From positions 62,001 to 126,000 of the forward strand of contig NZ_CP035310.1 of NCBI RefSeq assembly GCF_004114695.1: DNA of 64,000 nt. The letters run 5' to 3'. Origin of the DNA: Erythrobacter sp. HKB08. GTDB taxonomy: Bacteria > Pseudomonadota > Alphaproteobacteria > Sphingomonadales > Sphingomonadaceae. Both the position numbers and the translations under genes were made by a program. Below are positions 1 to 7,970 of the stretch, piece by piece; position 1 is the first letter of the stretch, and each line of letters begins with the position of its first letter. The notes under the pieces are model-generated. The model saw nothing but the letters and a program-made list of their open reading frames with translations. It was not told the origin of the DNA and did not search any database.

Positions 1-1045
1 GCGCCATGCCCGGGTGGTTCGCCCCGTCATAGGTCGAATTGATGCCGAGTTCGCGCTTGAGGCGGCGATGCGCCTCGGGCAGCGAGTGGTAGGGCATCGA
101 TGGCATCAGGTGGTGCAGCGCATGGTAGCGCAGTCCGACCGGCGCCCAGATTTCCGCAGCGATACCCGGCGGCGGGACGTTGACGGAATCGAGGAACTGC
201 GCGGTGACAGTCATTGGCTCGCCTTCGTTCTCCCACAGGTGGGCGACAAGCGTGCGAAGCTGGTTGAGCACCGCGGTCAGCGAGACGATCGACAGCGCGA
301 TCAGCAGCGGGCGCCAGCCGAAGGCGAAGACACTCCCGATCAGCAACCACGACCAGACGAAGCCGCCGACTTCCTGCCAGAACACGCGGCGCTTCATTTC
401 GCCTTCCGGCGCGCGGCGGCGGAATTCCGGATTGATCGAGAGGGCAGACGCACGCTCCCACACCAGCTTGCGAATGGGCGGGAATACCGCGCCAAGCGGA
501 AGCAGGATCGCGCAGCGCACGATGAATGCGACCGGCGCGAGCAGCGCGACCAGCACGAAGAGCGGCAGGCTCCACGGCTTCATCAGGGCGAGCGGGAGAT
601 ACTCCGGATCCTCGACCGTGCCGTATTGCGTGCGCTTGTGGTGGATCGTGTGCACGCCTTCATACATGTAGCTCGGCACCAGCATCGGGATGCCGACGAG
701 GATGTTCCACCACAGGCGGAAACCGGGCAGCGCGTTGCGGTGGATGTGCGTCAGCTCGTGAATGAACATCAGCGCGCGGTAGAGCGCGAGCGCCGACACG
801 ATGCCGAGTGCAATGGCGAGCGGGACGCTGTCGACCAGGATCGCGCCTGCCATGGCGGCATAGCCGACGCCTGCCGACAGGAGCATGTCCGGCCAGTAGA
901 TACGACCCTTGGCCGTCGCGATGTCCTTCGTCAGGTCGCGCGCGGCGCGCAGCATCGCCTTGTCGTCAGTCGCCAGGAACTGCGCGCGGGTCGCCCGCGG
1001 CGCGTTCTCGCGCGATGAGGTGGCAGGTTCGATGGTCTGTTCCAT
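1..1045 (-). CDS. fatty acid desaturase, 3' end cut by window edge
   Basis: The reverse-strand frame is open from an ATG at 1045 to the window edge (348 codons, no stop), so the C-terminus is missing. It reads as a membrane fatty acid desaturase that introduces double bonds into acyl chains using a di-iron centre. The three histidine boxes are visible: HELTH at residues 96-100, HTIHH at 132-136 and HALHH at 308-312. Hydrophobic membrane stretches lie around residues 55-95 and in the middle of the protein. It is divergent from the GNAT-like gene, with 148 bp between the two starts. The substrate cannot be told from sequence; lipid acyl chains are the default for the family. The long opposite-strand frame over this region is a shadow. 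Confidence 0.9.
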   Translation of the reverse strand, partial: MEQTIEPATSSRENAPRATRAQFLATDDKAMLRAARDLTKDIATAKGRIYWPDMLLSAGVGYAAMAGAILVDSVPLAIALGIVSALALYRALMFIHELTHIHRNALPGFRLWWNILVGIPMLVPSYMYEGVHTIHHKRTQYGTVEDPEYLPLALMKPWSLPLFVLVALLAPVAFIVRCAILLPLGAVFPPIRKLVWERASALSINPEFRRRAPEGEMKRRVFWQEVGGFVWSWLLIGSVFAFGWRPLLIALSIVSLTAVLNQLRTLVAHLWENEGEPMTVTAQFLDSVNVPPPGIAAEIWAPVGLRYHALHHLMPSMPYHSLPEAHRRLKRELGINSTYDGANHPGMA

Positions 1046-1092
1046 GGCTCCAGGTCCGGTTTTCGGGGGCGCTTTACCGCAAAACGGGCAGT

Positions 1093-1110
1093 CAGGACAA
1101 ATCAGTCCTG
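1093..1110. promoter_or_regulatory. inverted repeat between divergent desaturase and GNAT genes
   Basis: CAGGAC and GTCCTG are separated by 6 nt in the short intergenic region between two divergent genes. The position suits an operator for one or both. I know no regulator with this half-site, so the role is inferred from position only. Confidence 0.3.
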
Positions 1111-1193
1111 TTGGCAAGAGTAATCGAGTGGCTTGCTTGACACGGGCGGATAATCACACAGAGGTCGAACCTTTGCTGAACAGGATATCCCGC

Positions 1194-2351
1194 GTGAACG
1201 GCGACCAGATAGTGATTACCCCCGTAAGCGACAAGAAGGGGCGCGCCGCCTTCGTCGATCTCGGAAGGCAATTCGCCGCGCAAACGCCGCATAGCGTGCC
1301 GCAGATCCGCAGCGAAATGCTCGAGCTGATCGATCCGGCCAAGAACCCGTTCTTCGGGCATGCGAGGGTCCAGCTGTTCATGGCCCATCGCGGCGGCAAG
1401 CCGGTCGGGCGCATTTCGGCCCATATCGACGAACTCGCGCTCGAACTGCCGCGCGAGCAGGGCATGGGCCCGGGCACCGGCATGTTCGGCTATTTCGACG
1501 CGGAAGACGAAGCGGTGGGCGCCGCGCTGCTCGCGAAGGCCGAGGGCTGGCTGCGCGAACAGGGCATGACCCGCGTTCTCGGGCCCATTTCGCTTTCGAT
1601 CTGGGAGGAGCCGGGCCTGCTGGTGCGCGGGCATGACCATTCGCCGATGATCATGATGGGGCACCATCCGGCGAGCTACCAGGCCTGGATCGAGGGACAG
1701 GGCTATTCGCTTGCCAAGACGCTGATGACCTACGACCTCGATGTCAGCCACGATTTTCCCAAGCTGATCCAGCGCATCGTTTCGTCGGGCGAGCGCAACG
1801 AGCGGATCAGCATTCGACCGGTCGACCTCAAGCGCTGGGACGAGGAGGTGCAGACCGTGCTGCACATCCTCAACGATGCGTGGTCGAACAACTGGGGCTT
1901 CGTGCCCTTCACCGAGGCGGAAATCGCCTACGCCGGCAAGAAGCTGAAGCCGATCATCAAGCCGCAGATCAACCGCATTGCCGAACTCGACGGCAAGCCC
2001 GTCGCCTTCATGCTGACCTTCCCGGACGTGAACGACGTGCTCAAGCGGATCGACGGCAAGCTCTTCCCCTTCGGCTGGTTCCACCTGCTGCGCTGGCTGC
2101 GCAAGCCGACCAGGGCGGGGATGCGCGTGCCTTTGATGGGCGTCCTCAAGGAACTGCACAATTCGCGCCTCGCCAGCCAGCTCGCTTTCATGATGATCAG
2201 CGACATCCGCAACCATGCCGCGCGCGAATATGGCAGCGAGCGGGCGGAGATCGGCTGGATCCTCGACGACAACCAGGGAATGATGGCAATCGCCGACGCG
2301 ATCGAGAGCAAGGTCAATCGCGAATACGCGATCTACGAAAAAGCGCTCTGA
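1194..2351 (+). CDS. GNAT-superfamily-like acyltransferase (YghO-like), 385 aa
   Basis: This is a soluble protein of about 385 residues resembling large bacterial proteins annotated as N-acetyltransferases (YghO-like). A GNAT-like segment is suggested by the central and C-terminal parts, where a basic pocket-like stretch precedes an E-I-G-W-I-L-D-D-N segment. I chose the GTG at 1194 because the upstream part of the open frame does not look like protein and the following residues (MNGDQIVITPV) give a normal first strand; a TTG at 1173 is an alternative. The family is common in sphingolipid-making alphaproteobacteria, and a role as bacterial ceramide synthase (amide-linking an acyl chain) is a possibility, but I recall that link only by family resemblance. 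The desaturase next door fits lipid chemistry. Confidence 0.6.
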   Translation: MNGDQIVITPVSDKKGRAAFVDLGRQFAAQTPHSVPQIRSEMLELIDPAKNPFFGHARVQLFMAHRGGKPVGRISAHIDELALELPREQGMGPGTGMFGYFDAEDEAVGAALLAKAEGWLREQGMTRVLGPISLSIWEEPGLLVRGHDHSPMIMMGHHPASYQAWIEGQGYSLAKTLMTYDLDVSHDFPKLIQRIVSSGERNERISIRPVDLKRWDEEVQTVLHILNDAWSNNWGFVPFTEAEIAYAGKKLKPIIKPQINRIAELDGKPVAFMLTFPDVNDVLKRIDGKLFPFGWFHLLRWLRKPTRAGMRVPLMGVLKELHNSRLASQLAFMMISDIRNHAAREYGSERAEIGWILDDNQGMMAIADAIESKVNREYAIYEKAL

Positions 2352-2366
2352 TCCCTCGCTGGCGAG

Positions 2367-2391
2367 GAACGCACTCGGCCAACCCGCGTTG
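2367..2391 (+). promoter_or_regulatory. EcfG-type (general stress) promoter upstream of response regulator
   Basis: GGAAC at 2367-2371, a 16-nt spacer, then CGTT at 2388-2391. This matches the alphaproteobacterial EcfG promoter pattern GGAAC-N16/17-CGTT exactly. It lies 53 nt before the start of the single-domain response regulator, which places that gene in the general stress regulon. Confidence 0.7.
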
Positions 2392-2444
2392 CTAGGCAAC
2401 CACGCCCGTATTCGACGGGCTTCACTCGGGATCCTGGTCCACAC

Positions 2445-2846
2445 ATGCCTCGCAACCGCAAAATCGGTTCGGTCCTTATCGTCGAAGACGACACCGTTCT
2501 CGCGCTCGATGCGCAGGACGCGCTGACCGGCGCGGGCGCGAAGCAGGTCGATATCGTCACCACGACCGAGGATGCGCTGGTCCACCTGCGTTCGGCCAAG
2601 CCCGATGCGATCTTGCTCGACGTTTACCTCGCCGATCGCGACGATGGCTGGGCGATTGCAGAGCTGGTCCACGAAGTCGGCCCGCGGCCGCCCAAGATCG
2701 TGTTCTCGACTGGCGCCCCGGCAGATATTCCGCCGGAGATCGCCAAGCTCGGCACCCTGCTCGAAAAGCCCTATTCGCACGAGCAGCTGATCAATGCCGT
2801 CTGCGGCAGCGCGCCCAAGGGCCTGCTTGCCTCGCTGAGGCGCTGA
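2445..2846 (+). CDS. single-domain response regulator (SdrG/MrrA-like candidate)
   Basis: A 133-residue protein consisting only of a receiver domain. The acidic pocket is V-E-D-D (residues 13-16), the phosphoacceptor is D59 in L-L-D-V, T89 sits in V-F-S-T-G, and the conserved lysine is K108 in E-K-P-Y. The F-S-T-G motif recalls the F-A-T-G-Y motif of FATGUY single-domain regulators such as SdrG in Sphingomonas and MrrA in Caulobacter, which shuttle phosphoryl groups in the general stress response. An exact EcfG-type promoter upstream and phyR downstream support the same job here. Without an output domain it must act by protein contact or phosphotransfer. Confidence 0.85.
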   Translation: MPRNRKIGSVLIVEDDTVLALDAQDALTGAGAKQVDIVTTTEDALVHLRSAKPDAILLDVYLADRDDGWAIAELVHEVGPRPPKIVFSTGAPADIPPEIAKLGTLLEKPYSHEQLINAVCGSAPKGLLASLRR

Positions 2847-2925
2847 CTTCCAATTCAGCTGATTTGTATAAGGGGGAACGACGCGGTTCAGCGCGGTTTT
2901 TGGCGATTTCCGACCCTAGAAAAAG

Positions 2926-2961
2926 AAGGCCTCCAACCCTCTTGTGGGGGTTGGAGGCCTT
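2926..2961. terminator. strong hairpin terminator, probably bidirectional
   Basis: A perfect 14-bp stem (2926-2939 with 2948-2961) with an 8-nt loop. On the forward strand the tail is only TTTCGG; on the reverse strand it is a better U-tract (TTCTTTTTCT). It terminates the response regulator transcript and may end an unidentified reverse-strand transcript. Confidence 0.8.
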
Positions 2962-3200
2962 TCGGGATCGTATCACCAGCCGCTTGGACGGGAGGGGGGT
3001 CTCGGCGGTGACATGAAAGAAAATGGCCGACCGAACAGTCAGTTCCCACCACCGTGAGAAAATTTTCGCACTACTTCTATATGCTTGAAAAACAGGGATT
3101 CTTTTTTCTTGGCTGGCGGCACTCCCCTCCTACCAGCCGTCCTTGCAAGCGTTTGAAAACGCGAAGGACAATTGCCGCCGACAAAATTGCGCCGTCCCGA

Positions 3201-3225
3201 GGAACTTAACCTGCGCGCAGGCGTT
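3201..3225 (+). promoter_or_regulatory. EcfG-type promoter of phyR
   Basis: GGAAC at 3201-3205, 16-nt spacer, CGTT at 3222-3225, 29 nt before the phyR start. An exact match to the EcfG consensus, implying positive autoregulation of the general stress response. Confidence 0.8.
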
Positions 3226-3254
3226 CGACCTGCGCACCAATTGGAAGGGATTCT

Positions 3255-4046
3255 ATGTCGCTTGGGGAACAAGTCGCGGCAAACCTGCCGTATCTTCGCC
3301 GATATGCCCGCGCCCTCACGGGGTCGCAATCAACCGGAGACGCATTCGTCCGCGCTACGCTCGAAGCGGCGCTCGCTGACGATGAGCTCAAGCAGTCGCT
3401 TTCTGCCGGCCGCGTCCCGCTGTACCGCGCGTTCAACAAGGTCTGGTCTTCGGCCTATCTCGACGTCGAGGCCGAGGAAGCCGGGATGGGACATGAAGTC
3501 GCCGTTCAGGACCGCCTCAAGCGCGTGACGCCGCTCAACCGGCAGGCGCTCCTGCTTACCACGCTCGAAGATTTCTCCGCTGCCGAGGCTGCCGACATCA
3601 TGGAACTGTCCCAGCAGGATGTCGAAGGGATGGTTGCCGAGGCGATCGAGGAGATCGACCGCGAATCCAGCACCAGCGTTCTGATCATCGAGGACGAACC
3701 GCTGATTTCGATGCAGCTCGAAGATCTCGTCAAATCGCTCGGCCACGAAGTGTGCGGCACGGCTGCCACGCGTACGCAGGCGCAGGAAGTCGTTGCGGAC
3801 AAGACGCCGGGCCTCGTGCTCGCCGATATCCAGCTGGCCGACGGTTCCTCGGGCCTCGATGCGGTGGACGACATCCTCGCGATCGACAGTGTGCCGGTGA
3901 TCTTCATTACAGCCTATCCGGAGCGCCTGCTGACCGGCGACCGGCCCGAGCCGACCTACCTCGTCACCAAGCCTTTCCAGGAAGCCACGGTGCGCACCGC
4001 GATCAGCCAGGCACTGTTCTTCGGATCGAGCCGGCCGGTCGGCTGA
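3255..4046 (+). CDS. phyR: PhyR, anti-anti-sigma response regulator of the general stress response
   Basis: A 263-residue protein with the hallmark PhyR architecture. The N-terminal half (about 1-135) is a sigma-like domain with degenerate sigma2 and sigma4 regions. The C-terminal half (about 141-258) is a receiver with acidic residues in I-I-E-D-E, phosphoacceptor D191, T219 and K239. When phosphorylated, PhyR exposes its sigma-like domain and titrates NepR, which frees EcfG. The gene is convergent with the CHASE/HWE kinase, carries its own EcfG promoter and is followed by a hairpin terminator. Length and domain order match the family, so identity is firm. Confidence 0.97.
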   Translation: MSLGEQVAANLPYLRRYARALTGSQSTGDAFVRATLEAALADDELKQSLSAGRVPLYRAFNKVWSSAYLDVEAEEAGMGHEVAVQDRLKRVTPLNRQALLLTTLEDFSAAEAADIMELSQQDVEGMVAEAIEEIDRESSTSVLIIEDEPLISMQLEDLVKSLGHEVCGTAATRTQAQEVVADKTPGLVLADIQLADGSSGLDAVDDILAIDSVPVIFITAYPERLLTGDRPEPTYLVTKPFQEATVRTAISQALFFGSSRPVG

Positions 4047-4080
4047 GCCGCCAAGTTTTCGACAATTCGAGAAACGATCA

Positions 4081-4104
4081 GTCCGGCCTAGTTGCCGGAC
4101 TTTT
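4081..4104 (+). terminator. intrinsic terminator of phyR overlapping the kinase 3' end
   Basis: A 7-bp stem GTCCGGC/GCCGGAC (4081-4087 with 4094-4100), a 6-nt loop and a TTTT tail. The loop and right arm lie inside the last codons of the convergent kinase gene. Confidence 0.65.
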
Positions 4105-5764
4105 CGTGTTTGCGGGCGCGCAATGCGAATTCGCTCGGGCGCCTGATCGGGACCAGCAGGCGGCAACGCACACCGTCTTCGTTGAAGTCGAGCTGGACCG
4201 GGTGACGCAATTCATGGGCGACGATCTTCTCGATGAGATCGGTGCCGAAGCCCCTCGAGCGCTCTGCTTCCGGCGGCACCGGCGGGCCGCCCGCCTCCTG
4301 CCAGTCGACACGCGCGGTATCGGTATCGACGAGGCTCCATTTGACCGACACCGTGCCGCCCGGCTTGCTGAGCGAGCCGTATTTGGCGGCATTGGTTGCC
4401 AGCTCGTGCAGGGCGAGACCGAAGGACAGCGCATCGTTGGGCGCCAGTTCGACTTCCGGACCTTCGAGCTGCAGCACATTCTCGCCGTCCTGCGCATAGG
4501 GAGCGAGTTCGGCGGTAATCACCTGCCTGATCGGCGTCGTGCCCCATTCGGATTGGGTCAGCAGGTCGTGGGTCGCCGAAAGCGCCCTGATGCGCCCGTC
4601 GAGGCTGTCGGCAAATTCATCGAGCGAGTTCGCCCGTCGGCGGGTCAGGGCGACGATCGACAAGACATTCGCCAGCGTATTCTTGACGCGGTGATTGAGC
4701 TCGCGCGTGAGCGAATTGCGGATCGAGTTCTGCTCGGCCAGCCAGTCGAGCGATGCGCGGTCCTCGCGGGCCTGATGGGTCAGCAGCCGTGCAACGACCA
4801 TCAGCAGCGTCGCGACGAGCAGGCCGAACAGCAGGGTCAGCATCGACAATGTCGAAAGCGATCCGCCGCGCGTGCTCTCCACTTCTAGGATCATGTTACG
4901 CTGCGCGATACGGACAGGCTCGGTCAGCGTATTGCCGGTCTCCTGCGAGGGTGCGACTTCGGCGAGCAACCGGTCGGGCGCGATCATGCTGTCGTAAAGG
5001 CGCAGCCCCATGTCCCCGCGCCCTTCGAGCTCGAGCGCGGAAAAGAGGAATTCCTGCGCATTGAACGGGCTGTAGATGAACCCTTTCAGGCGTCGCGGCG
5101 TTCGCCCTTCCTGGAAGACCGGCATGTAGATCAGGAATCCCGGATCCGATCCGACGCCCTCCTGCACCAGCACGATCTTGCCGGAAGCCGTCGGGCGCGC
5201 GCTGCGCTCCGCATCGTCCATTGCCTCGCGCCGGGTCGGTTCGGAATACATGTCGAAGCCGCCCGCGCGCCGGTTCCGTTCGGTATCGGGTTGCAGGAAG
5301 GTGACCGGCACGAGCTGGTCCCTGCCTTCCTCGGCCGTCGGATAGACATTGTAGTCGCCGGGTGTGATCGCCGAGAGACGCGCTTCGAATTCGGGCACCT
5401 CGGAAGGGCGCAGGCGGCGCGCCCAGCCGATCCCTTCCGCGCCGCGAAAATCGCTGTCGAGCTGGAGCTGGGTCACGAAGCTCTGGAATACCAGCGGATC
5501 GACATCTTCGCCCGCGCTGAGCAAGGCGGAGCCCGCGCGCAGGTAGGCCGACGCGCTGTTACCGCGACGCTCGATGGCAGAGGCGATGGCCTGCGCCCGT
5601 TCGCGCATCTGCGCTTCTTCGCGCTCGTGCTCGCCCGTTTCGATCGCGAAAACGCTGAGCGCGGTAATCGCAGATACCAAAAGGAACAGCGCAATCGGCA
5701 CTGCCCGCGGATATTCAATCAGCAGTCGCCGCGAACGGCGCTCAGGATAAGCTTCGGTTTCCAA
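4088..5764 (-). CDS. CHASE-domain HWE/HisKA_2 sensor histidine kinase (PhyR kinase candidate)
   Basis: A 558-residue inner-membrane kinase. Two membrane helices (about 22-40 and 303-325) flank a periplasmic CHASE-type sensor domain (about 45-295). The cytoplasmic part has the H-box E-L-N-H-R-V-K-N with phosphorylated H358, an N-box H-E-L-A-T-N-A-A-K-Y-G (about 453-463) and a G-box R-G-F-G-T-D. This is the HisKA_2/HWE class that typically phosphorylates PhyR. Its position convergent to phyR and divergent from nepR-ecfG supports it as the input kinase of this general stress system. The ligand is unknown; CHASE domains bind small extracytoplasmic molecules. Confidence 0.92.
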   Translation of the reverse strand: METEAYPERRSRRLLIEYPRAVPIALFLLVSAITALSVFAIETGEHEREEAQMRERAQAIASAIERRGNSASAYLRAGSALLSAGEDVDPLVFQSFVTQLQLDSDFRGAEGIGWARRLRPSEVPEFEARLSAITPGDYNVYPTAEEGRDQLVPVTFLQPDTERNRRAGGFDMYSEPTRREAMDDAERSARPTASGKIVLVQEGVGSDPGFLIYMPVFQEGRTPRRLKGFIYSPFNAQEFLFSALELEGRGDMGLRLYDSMIAPDRLLAEVAPSQETGNTLTEPVRIAQRNMILEVESTRGGSLSTLSMLTLLFGLLVATLLMVVARLLTHQAREDRASLDWLAEQNSIRNSLTRELNHRVKNTLANVLSIVALTRRRANSLDEFADSLDGRIRALSATHDLLTQSEWGTTPIRQVITAELAPYAQDGENVLQLEGPEVELAPNDALSFGLALHELATNAAKYGSLSKPGGTVSVKWSLVDTDTARVDWQEAGGPPVPPEAERSRGFGTDLIEKIVAHELRHPVQLDFNEDGVRCRLLVPIRRPSEFALRARKHEKSGN

Positions 5765-5826
5765 TCGCTTGGCCTATCAGTTCCCCAGACCCACTCTTCA
5801 CCAAGGGCACGAACATCGTAAAGCAG

Positions 5827-5851
5827 GGAACCATATAATAGCGGCATCGTT
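5827..5851 (+). promoter_or_regulatory. EcfG-type promoter of nepR-ecfG, nearly palindromic
   Basis: GGAAC at 5827-5831, 16-nt spacer, CGTT at 5848-5851, about 70 nt upstream of nepR. On the reverse strand the same segment reads GGAAC (5849-5853), 16 nt, GGTT (5829-5832), one base off the consensus, so it could also fire weakly toward the kinase. Confidence 0.75.
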
Positions 5852-5921
5852 CCACAATTCGGCACACGCGTCGGATATGAAGGAACCGATGCAGGGGTAA
5901 ACTGGAAGGATCGTACTGGGC

Positions 5922-6101
5922 ATGGAGCCTGAAAAAGCATCTGGCGGGACCGGCAAGAAGCAGGTCGAAGAGGGAATGAAGGAAGGCGCGGCCAAGCCCG
6001 AATGGGCCAACGGGCTGCGCAAATTCTACGATTCCGTCGTCGACGAGCCTCTGCCCGACAGCTTCAAGGATCTCCTGTCGAAGCTGGACGACGACAAGTA
6101 A
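5922..6101 (+). CDS. nepR: NepR anti-sigma factor
   Basis: A 59-residue protein. The conserved NepR core is present at about residues 28-57: a W-A-N-G-L-R-K-F-Y-D-S helix, then D-E-P-L-P-D-S-F and L-L-S-K-L. NepR binds and holds EcfG inactive until phosphorylated PhyR displaces it. The stop overlaps the ecfG start by one base (TAATG), so the two are translationally coupled. The EcfG promoter upstream makes the anti-sigma factor part of its own regulon. No separate competing frame is plausible. Confidence 0.95.
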   Translation: MEPEKASGGTGKKQVEEGMKEGAAKPEWANGLRKFYDSVVDEPLPDSFKDLLSKLDDDK

Positions 6102-6709
6102 TGGCTGCCCAGCAACGGACGGCCTCCGAAAAGGCCGATTTCAAGAGAGAGCTGACCGAGGTCGTGCCGCATCTGCGTGCATTTGCGCGCGGCCTGTGCG
6201 GTCGCCCCGACATGGCAGACGACCTCGTGCAGGAAACCATGCTCAAGGCATGGGCCGCGCAGGACCGGTTCGAACCGGGCACCAGCATGCGCGCCTGGAC
6301 CTTCGTGATCCTGCGCAATGCCTACCTTACCGACATGCGGCGCAACCGTTTTCGCGGCGAGTATGACGAGACGGTTGCCGAGCGCATCCTGACCGCTCCT
6401 GCCGACCAGGAAGAGCCGCTGCACCTCTCCGACCTGCACCGCGCGCTGCTCACCCTGCCGCCCGAACGCCGCGAGGCGCTGCTGCTCGTCGGTGCGGGTG
6501 GCTTCTCCTACGAGGAGGCGGCGGAAATCTGCGGCTGTGCGATCGGCACCATCAAGAGCCGCGTGGGCCGCGCTCGCGCCGCGCTCAACACGATGCTGTC
6601 CGAAGGCGATATCCCGCAACGCTCGCTCGAAGACGAGAGCGCGCATCGCGCAATCCTCGAAGAGCTGGACGAAGTCGCTGCCGGCAATGGCGAAGCGGCA
6701 AGAAGCTGA
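6101..6709 (+). CDS. ecfG: EcfG-family ECF sigma factor (general stress)
   Basis: A 202-residue ECF sigma factor. The sigma2 region covers about residues 22-86 (including D-D-L-V-Q-E-T-M-L-K-A-W) and sigma4 about 112-163 (L-P-P-E-R-R-E-A-L-L-L-V, then a helix-turn-helix ending G-T-I-K-S-R-V-G-R-A-R). The ATG at 6101 overlaps the nepR stop; the upstream open part is nepR read in another frame. It directs RNA polymerase to GGAAC-N16-CGTT promoters, three of which lie in this island. The D-D-L-V-Q-E-T signature and partnership with NepR define the EcfG (ECF15) group. Confidence 0.96.
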   Translation: MAAQQRTASEKADFKRELTEVVPHLRAFARGLCGRPDMADDLVQETMLKAWAAQDRFEPGTSMRAWTFVILRNAYLTDMRRNRFRGEYDETVAERILTAPADQEEPLHLSDLHRALLTLPPERREALLLVGAGGFSYEEAAEICGCAIGTIKSRVGRARAALNTMLSEGDIPQRSLEDESAHRAILEELDEVAAGNGEAARS

Positions 6710-6729
6710 AAAGCTGTCCAATCCGTGGT

Positions 6730-6755
6730 GGGCCGCTTGCCGTAAGGCACGGCCC
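6730..6755 (+). terminator. hairpin after ecfG
   Basis: GGGCCG (6730-6735) pairs with CGGCCC (6750-6755), and inner TGCC/GGCA pairs add to the stem. No clear U-tract follows, so it may be a weak or factor-assisted terminator. Confidence 0.35.
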
Positions 6756-6773
6756 GCTGCACAGTAGGCTGCG

Positions 6774-7964
6774 ATGACACCGAGCCAGGACAATCCCAGC
6801 CAGCAAAGCGGGAGCGCGCAGCCGCCGCGCACCGGCAGCCGCCGCATGGCCTTCGCCGAGCAGGAGCTGCGCCTCATCTCGGCGCTGGTGGTGCTGATCG
6901 GTATCGGGCTGTTCCTTGCCCTGCCCTTCGTCCTGTCGATCGGCTCGGTGGTTTTCCTGCCGCTGACGACGGCCATCGTCCTGACGATCCTGCTTTCGCC
7001 CCTGGCCGACAAGCTGAGCGAATGGGGCCTGCCCAATGTCCTCGCCTCGCTGCTCGCCCTGTTGACCTTCCTCATCATCCTGCTTTTCGCCTTCGCGGTC
7101 ATCCTGCAGCCTGCGGGCACGCTGCTCGACGAGTTGCCGCAAATGGTCGACCGGGTCGGCCAGCGCTTTGCCGAATTGCAGCAGGAGTTCGCCTGGCTTG
7201 CGCGGATGAACGAGCGGATGATGGACGTCATGGGCAATCCCGGCGCGAACGAAGTCGTCCTTGCCGGCCCGTCCTTTTTCCAGCGCGTGGCAGTCGCCAC
7301 TCCGACCGTACTGCTCGAAGTGCTGCTGACCTTCCTCATGGCCTTCTTCATGATCGAGGCCCGCGTGCGCCTGCGCCGTCACCTGCTGTTCGACCGGGCT
7401 TCATTCGGCTCGAGCATCAAGGCCGCGCGCGTCATGCGCGAGGTGCAGGACCGGGTCGCGGCCTATATCCTGACCGTTGCGTGGATCAACGCAGGCGTCG
7501 GCGTGGTCGTCGCAATCGGCGCATGGCTGCTCGGCGTCGATGCACCGATCATGTGGGGCGGGCTTGCCGCGCTGCTCAACTTCATCCCCTACATCGGGCC
7601 GCTGGCGATGACCGCCCTGCTGACTTTGTTCGGCATCGGCACTGCCGACACCGTTGTGCTGGGCCTGATCCCGGCAGCGGCCTACCTCGGCCTGCATACG
7701 GTCGAGGCGAATGTGGTGACGCCGTCCATCCTCGGTGCGCGCTTTACGATGAACCCGGTGATGATCCTCATCGCCTTCAGCTATTTCTCGTGGGTCTGGG
7801 GCGTATTCGGCGCGCTGCTTTCAGTGCCGATCCTGCTCATGCTGACAGCCTTCTTCGACCATGTCGGAAGACCCAATCTCGTCGGGTTTATCTTCGGCGA
7901 ACCGCTCTTCGCGACCAATCTCATGGCGCTCGGCGACGGGCGCGAGGGCGAGCAGACCGGGTAA
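6774..7964 (+). CDS. AI-2E family transporter (PerM-like)
   Basis: A 396-residue polytopic membrane protein of the AI-2E exporter/PerM family. Hydrophobic helices appear near residues 35-80, 95-125, 175-200 and in a dense C-terminal group (about 230-380). The family's conserved central motif is seen around N-F-I-P-Y-I-G-P-L and the later S-I-L-G-A-R-F. Members include TqsA-like exporters and Na+/H+ antiporter-like proteins, so the substrate cannot be stated. It starts 64 bp after ecfG behind a possible hairpin and may get read-through from the stress operon. Confidence 0.85.
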   Translation: MTPSQDNPSQQSGSAQPPRTGSRRMAFAEQELRLISALVVLIGIGLFLALPFVLSIGSVVFLPLTTAIVLTILLSPLADKLSEWGLPNVLASLLALLTFLIILLFAFAVILQPAGTLLDELPQMVDRVGQRFAELQQEFAWLARMNERMMDVMGNPGANEVVLAGPSFFQRVAVATPTVLLEVLLTFLMAFFMIEARVRLRRHLLFDRASFGSSIKAARVMREVQDRVAAYILTVAWINAGVGVVVAIGAWLLGVDAPIMWGGLAALLNFIPYIGPLAMTALLTLFGIGTADTVVLGLIPAAAYLGLHTVEANVVTPSILGARFTMNPVMILIAFSYFSWVWGVFGALLSVPILLMLTAFFDHVGRPNLVGFIFGEPLFATNLMALGDGREGEQTG

Positions 7965-7970
7965 GAAAAA

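Larger units (their letters stand above)
2847..3254. other. 408-bp intergenic region without a supported gene
   Basis: Between the response regulator and phyR no convincing coding sequence is seen. It holds a strong hairpin terminator at 2926-2961 and the EcfG promoter of phyR at 3201-3225. The roughly 240 bp in between are AT-richer than the surroundings and contain A/T runs (around 3050-3110). A small RNA on the reverse strand ending at the hairpin is possible but not shown. Confidence 0.6.

Noticed and set aside
14-1018. 334-codon forward frame at the window start
   Set aside because: The reverse strand encodes a desaturase with all three histidine boxes; the forward frame is its Arg/His-rich shadow.
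1092-2780. 562-codon reverse-strand frame opposite the GNAT-like gene and the response regulator
   Set aside because: It crosses two recognisable forward genes and an EcfG promoter and has no domain.
3039-3329. 96-codon reverse-strand frame in the intergenic region before phyR
   Set aside because: It overlaps the phyR promoter and start, has no ribosome site and a random-looking composition.
5882-5910. Second GGAAC close to nepR
   Set aside because: No CGTT follows at 16-17 nt, unlike the site at 5827.
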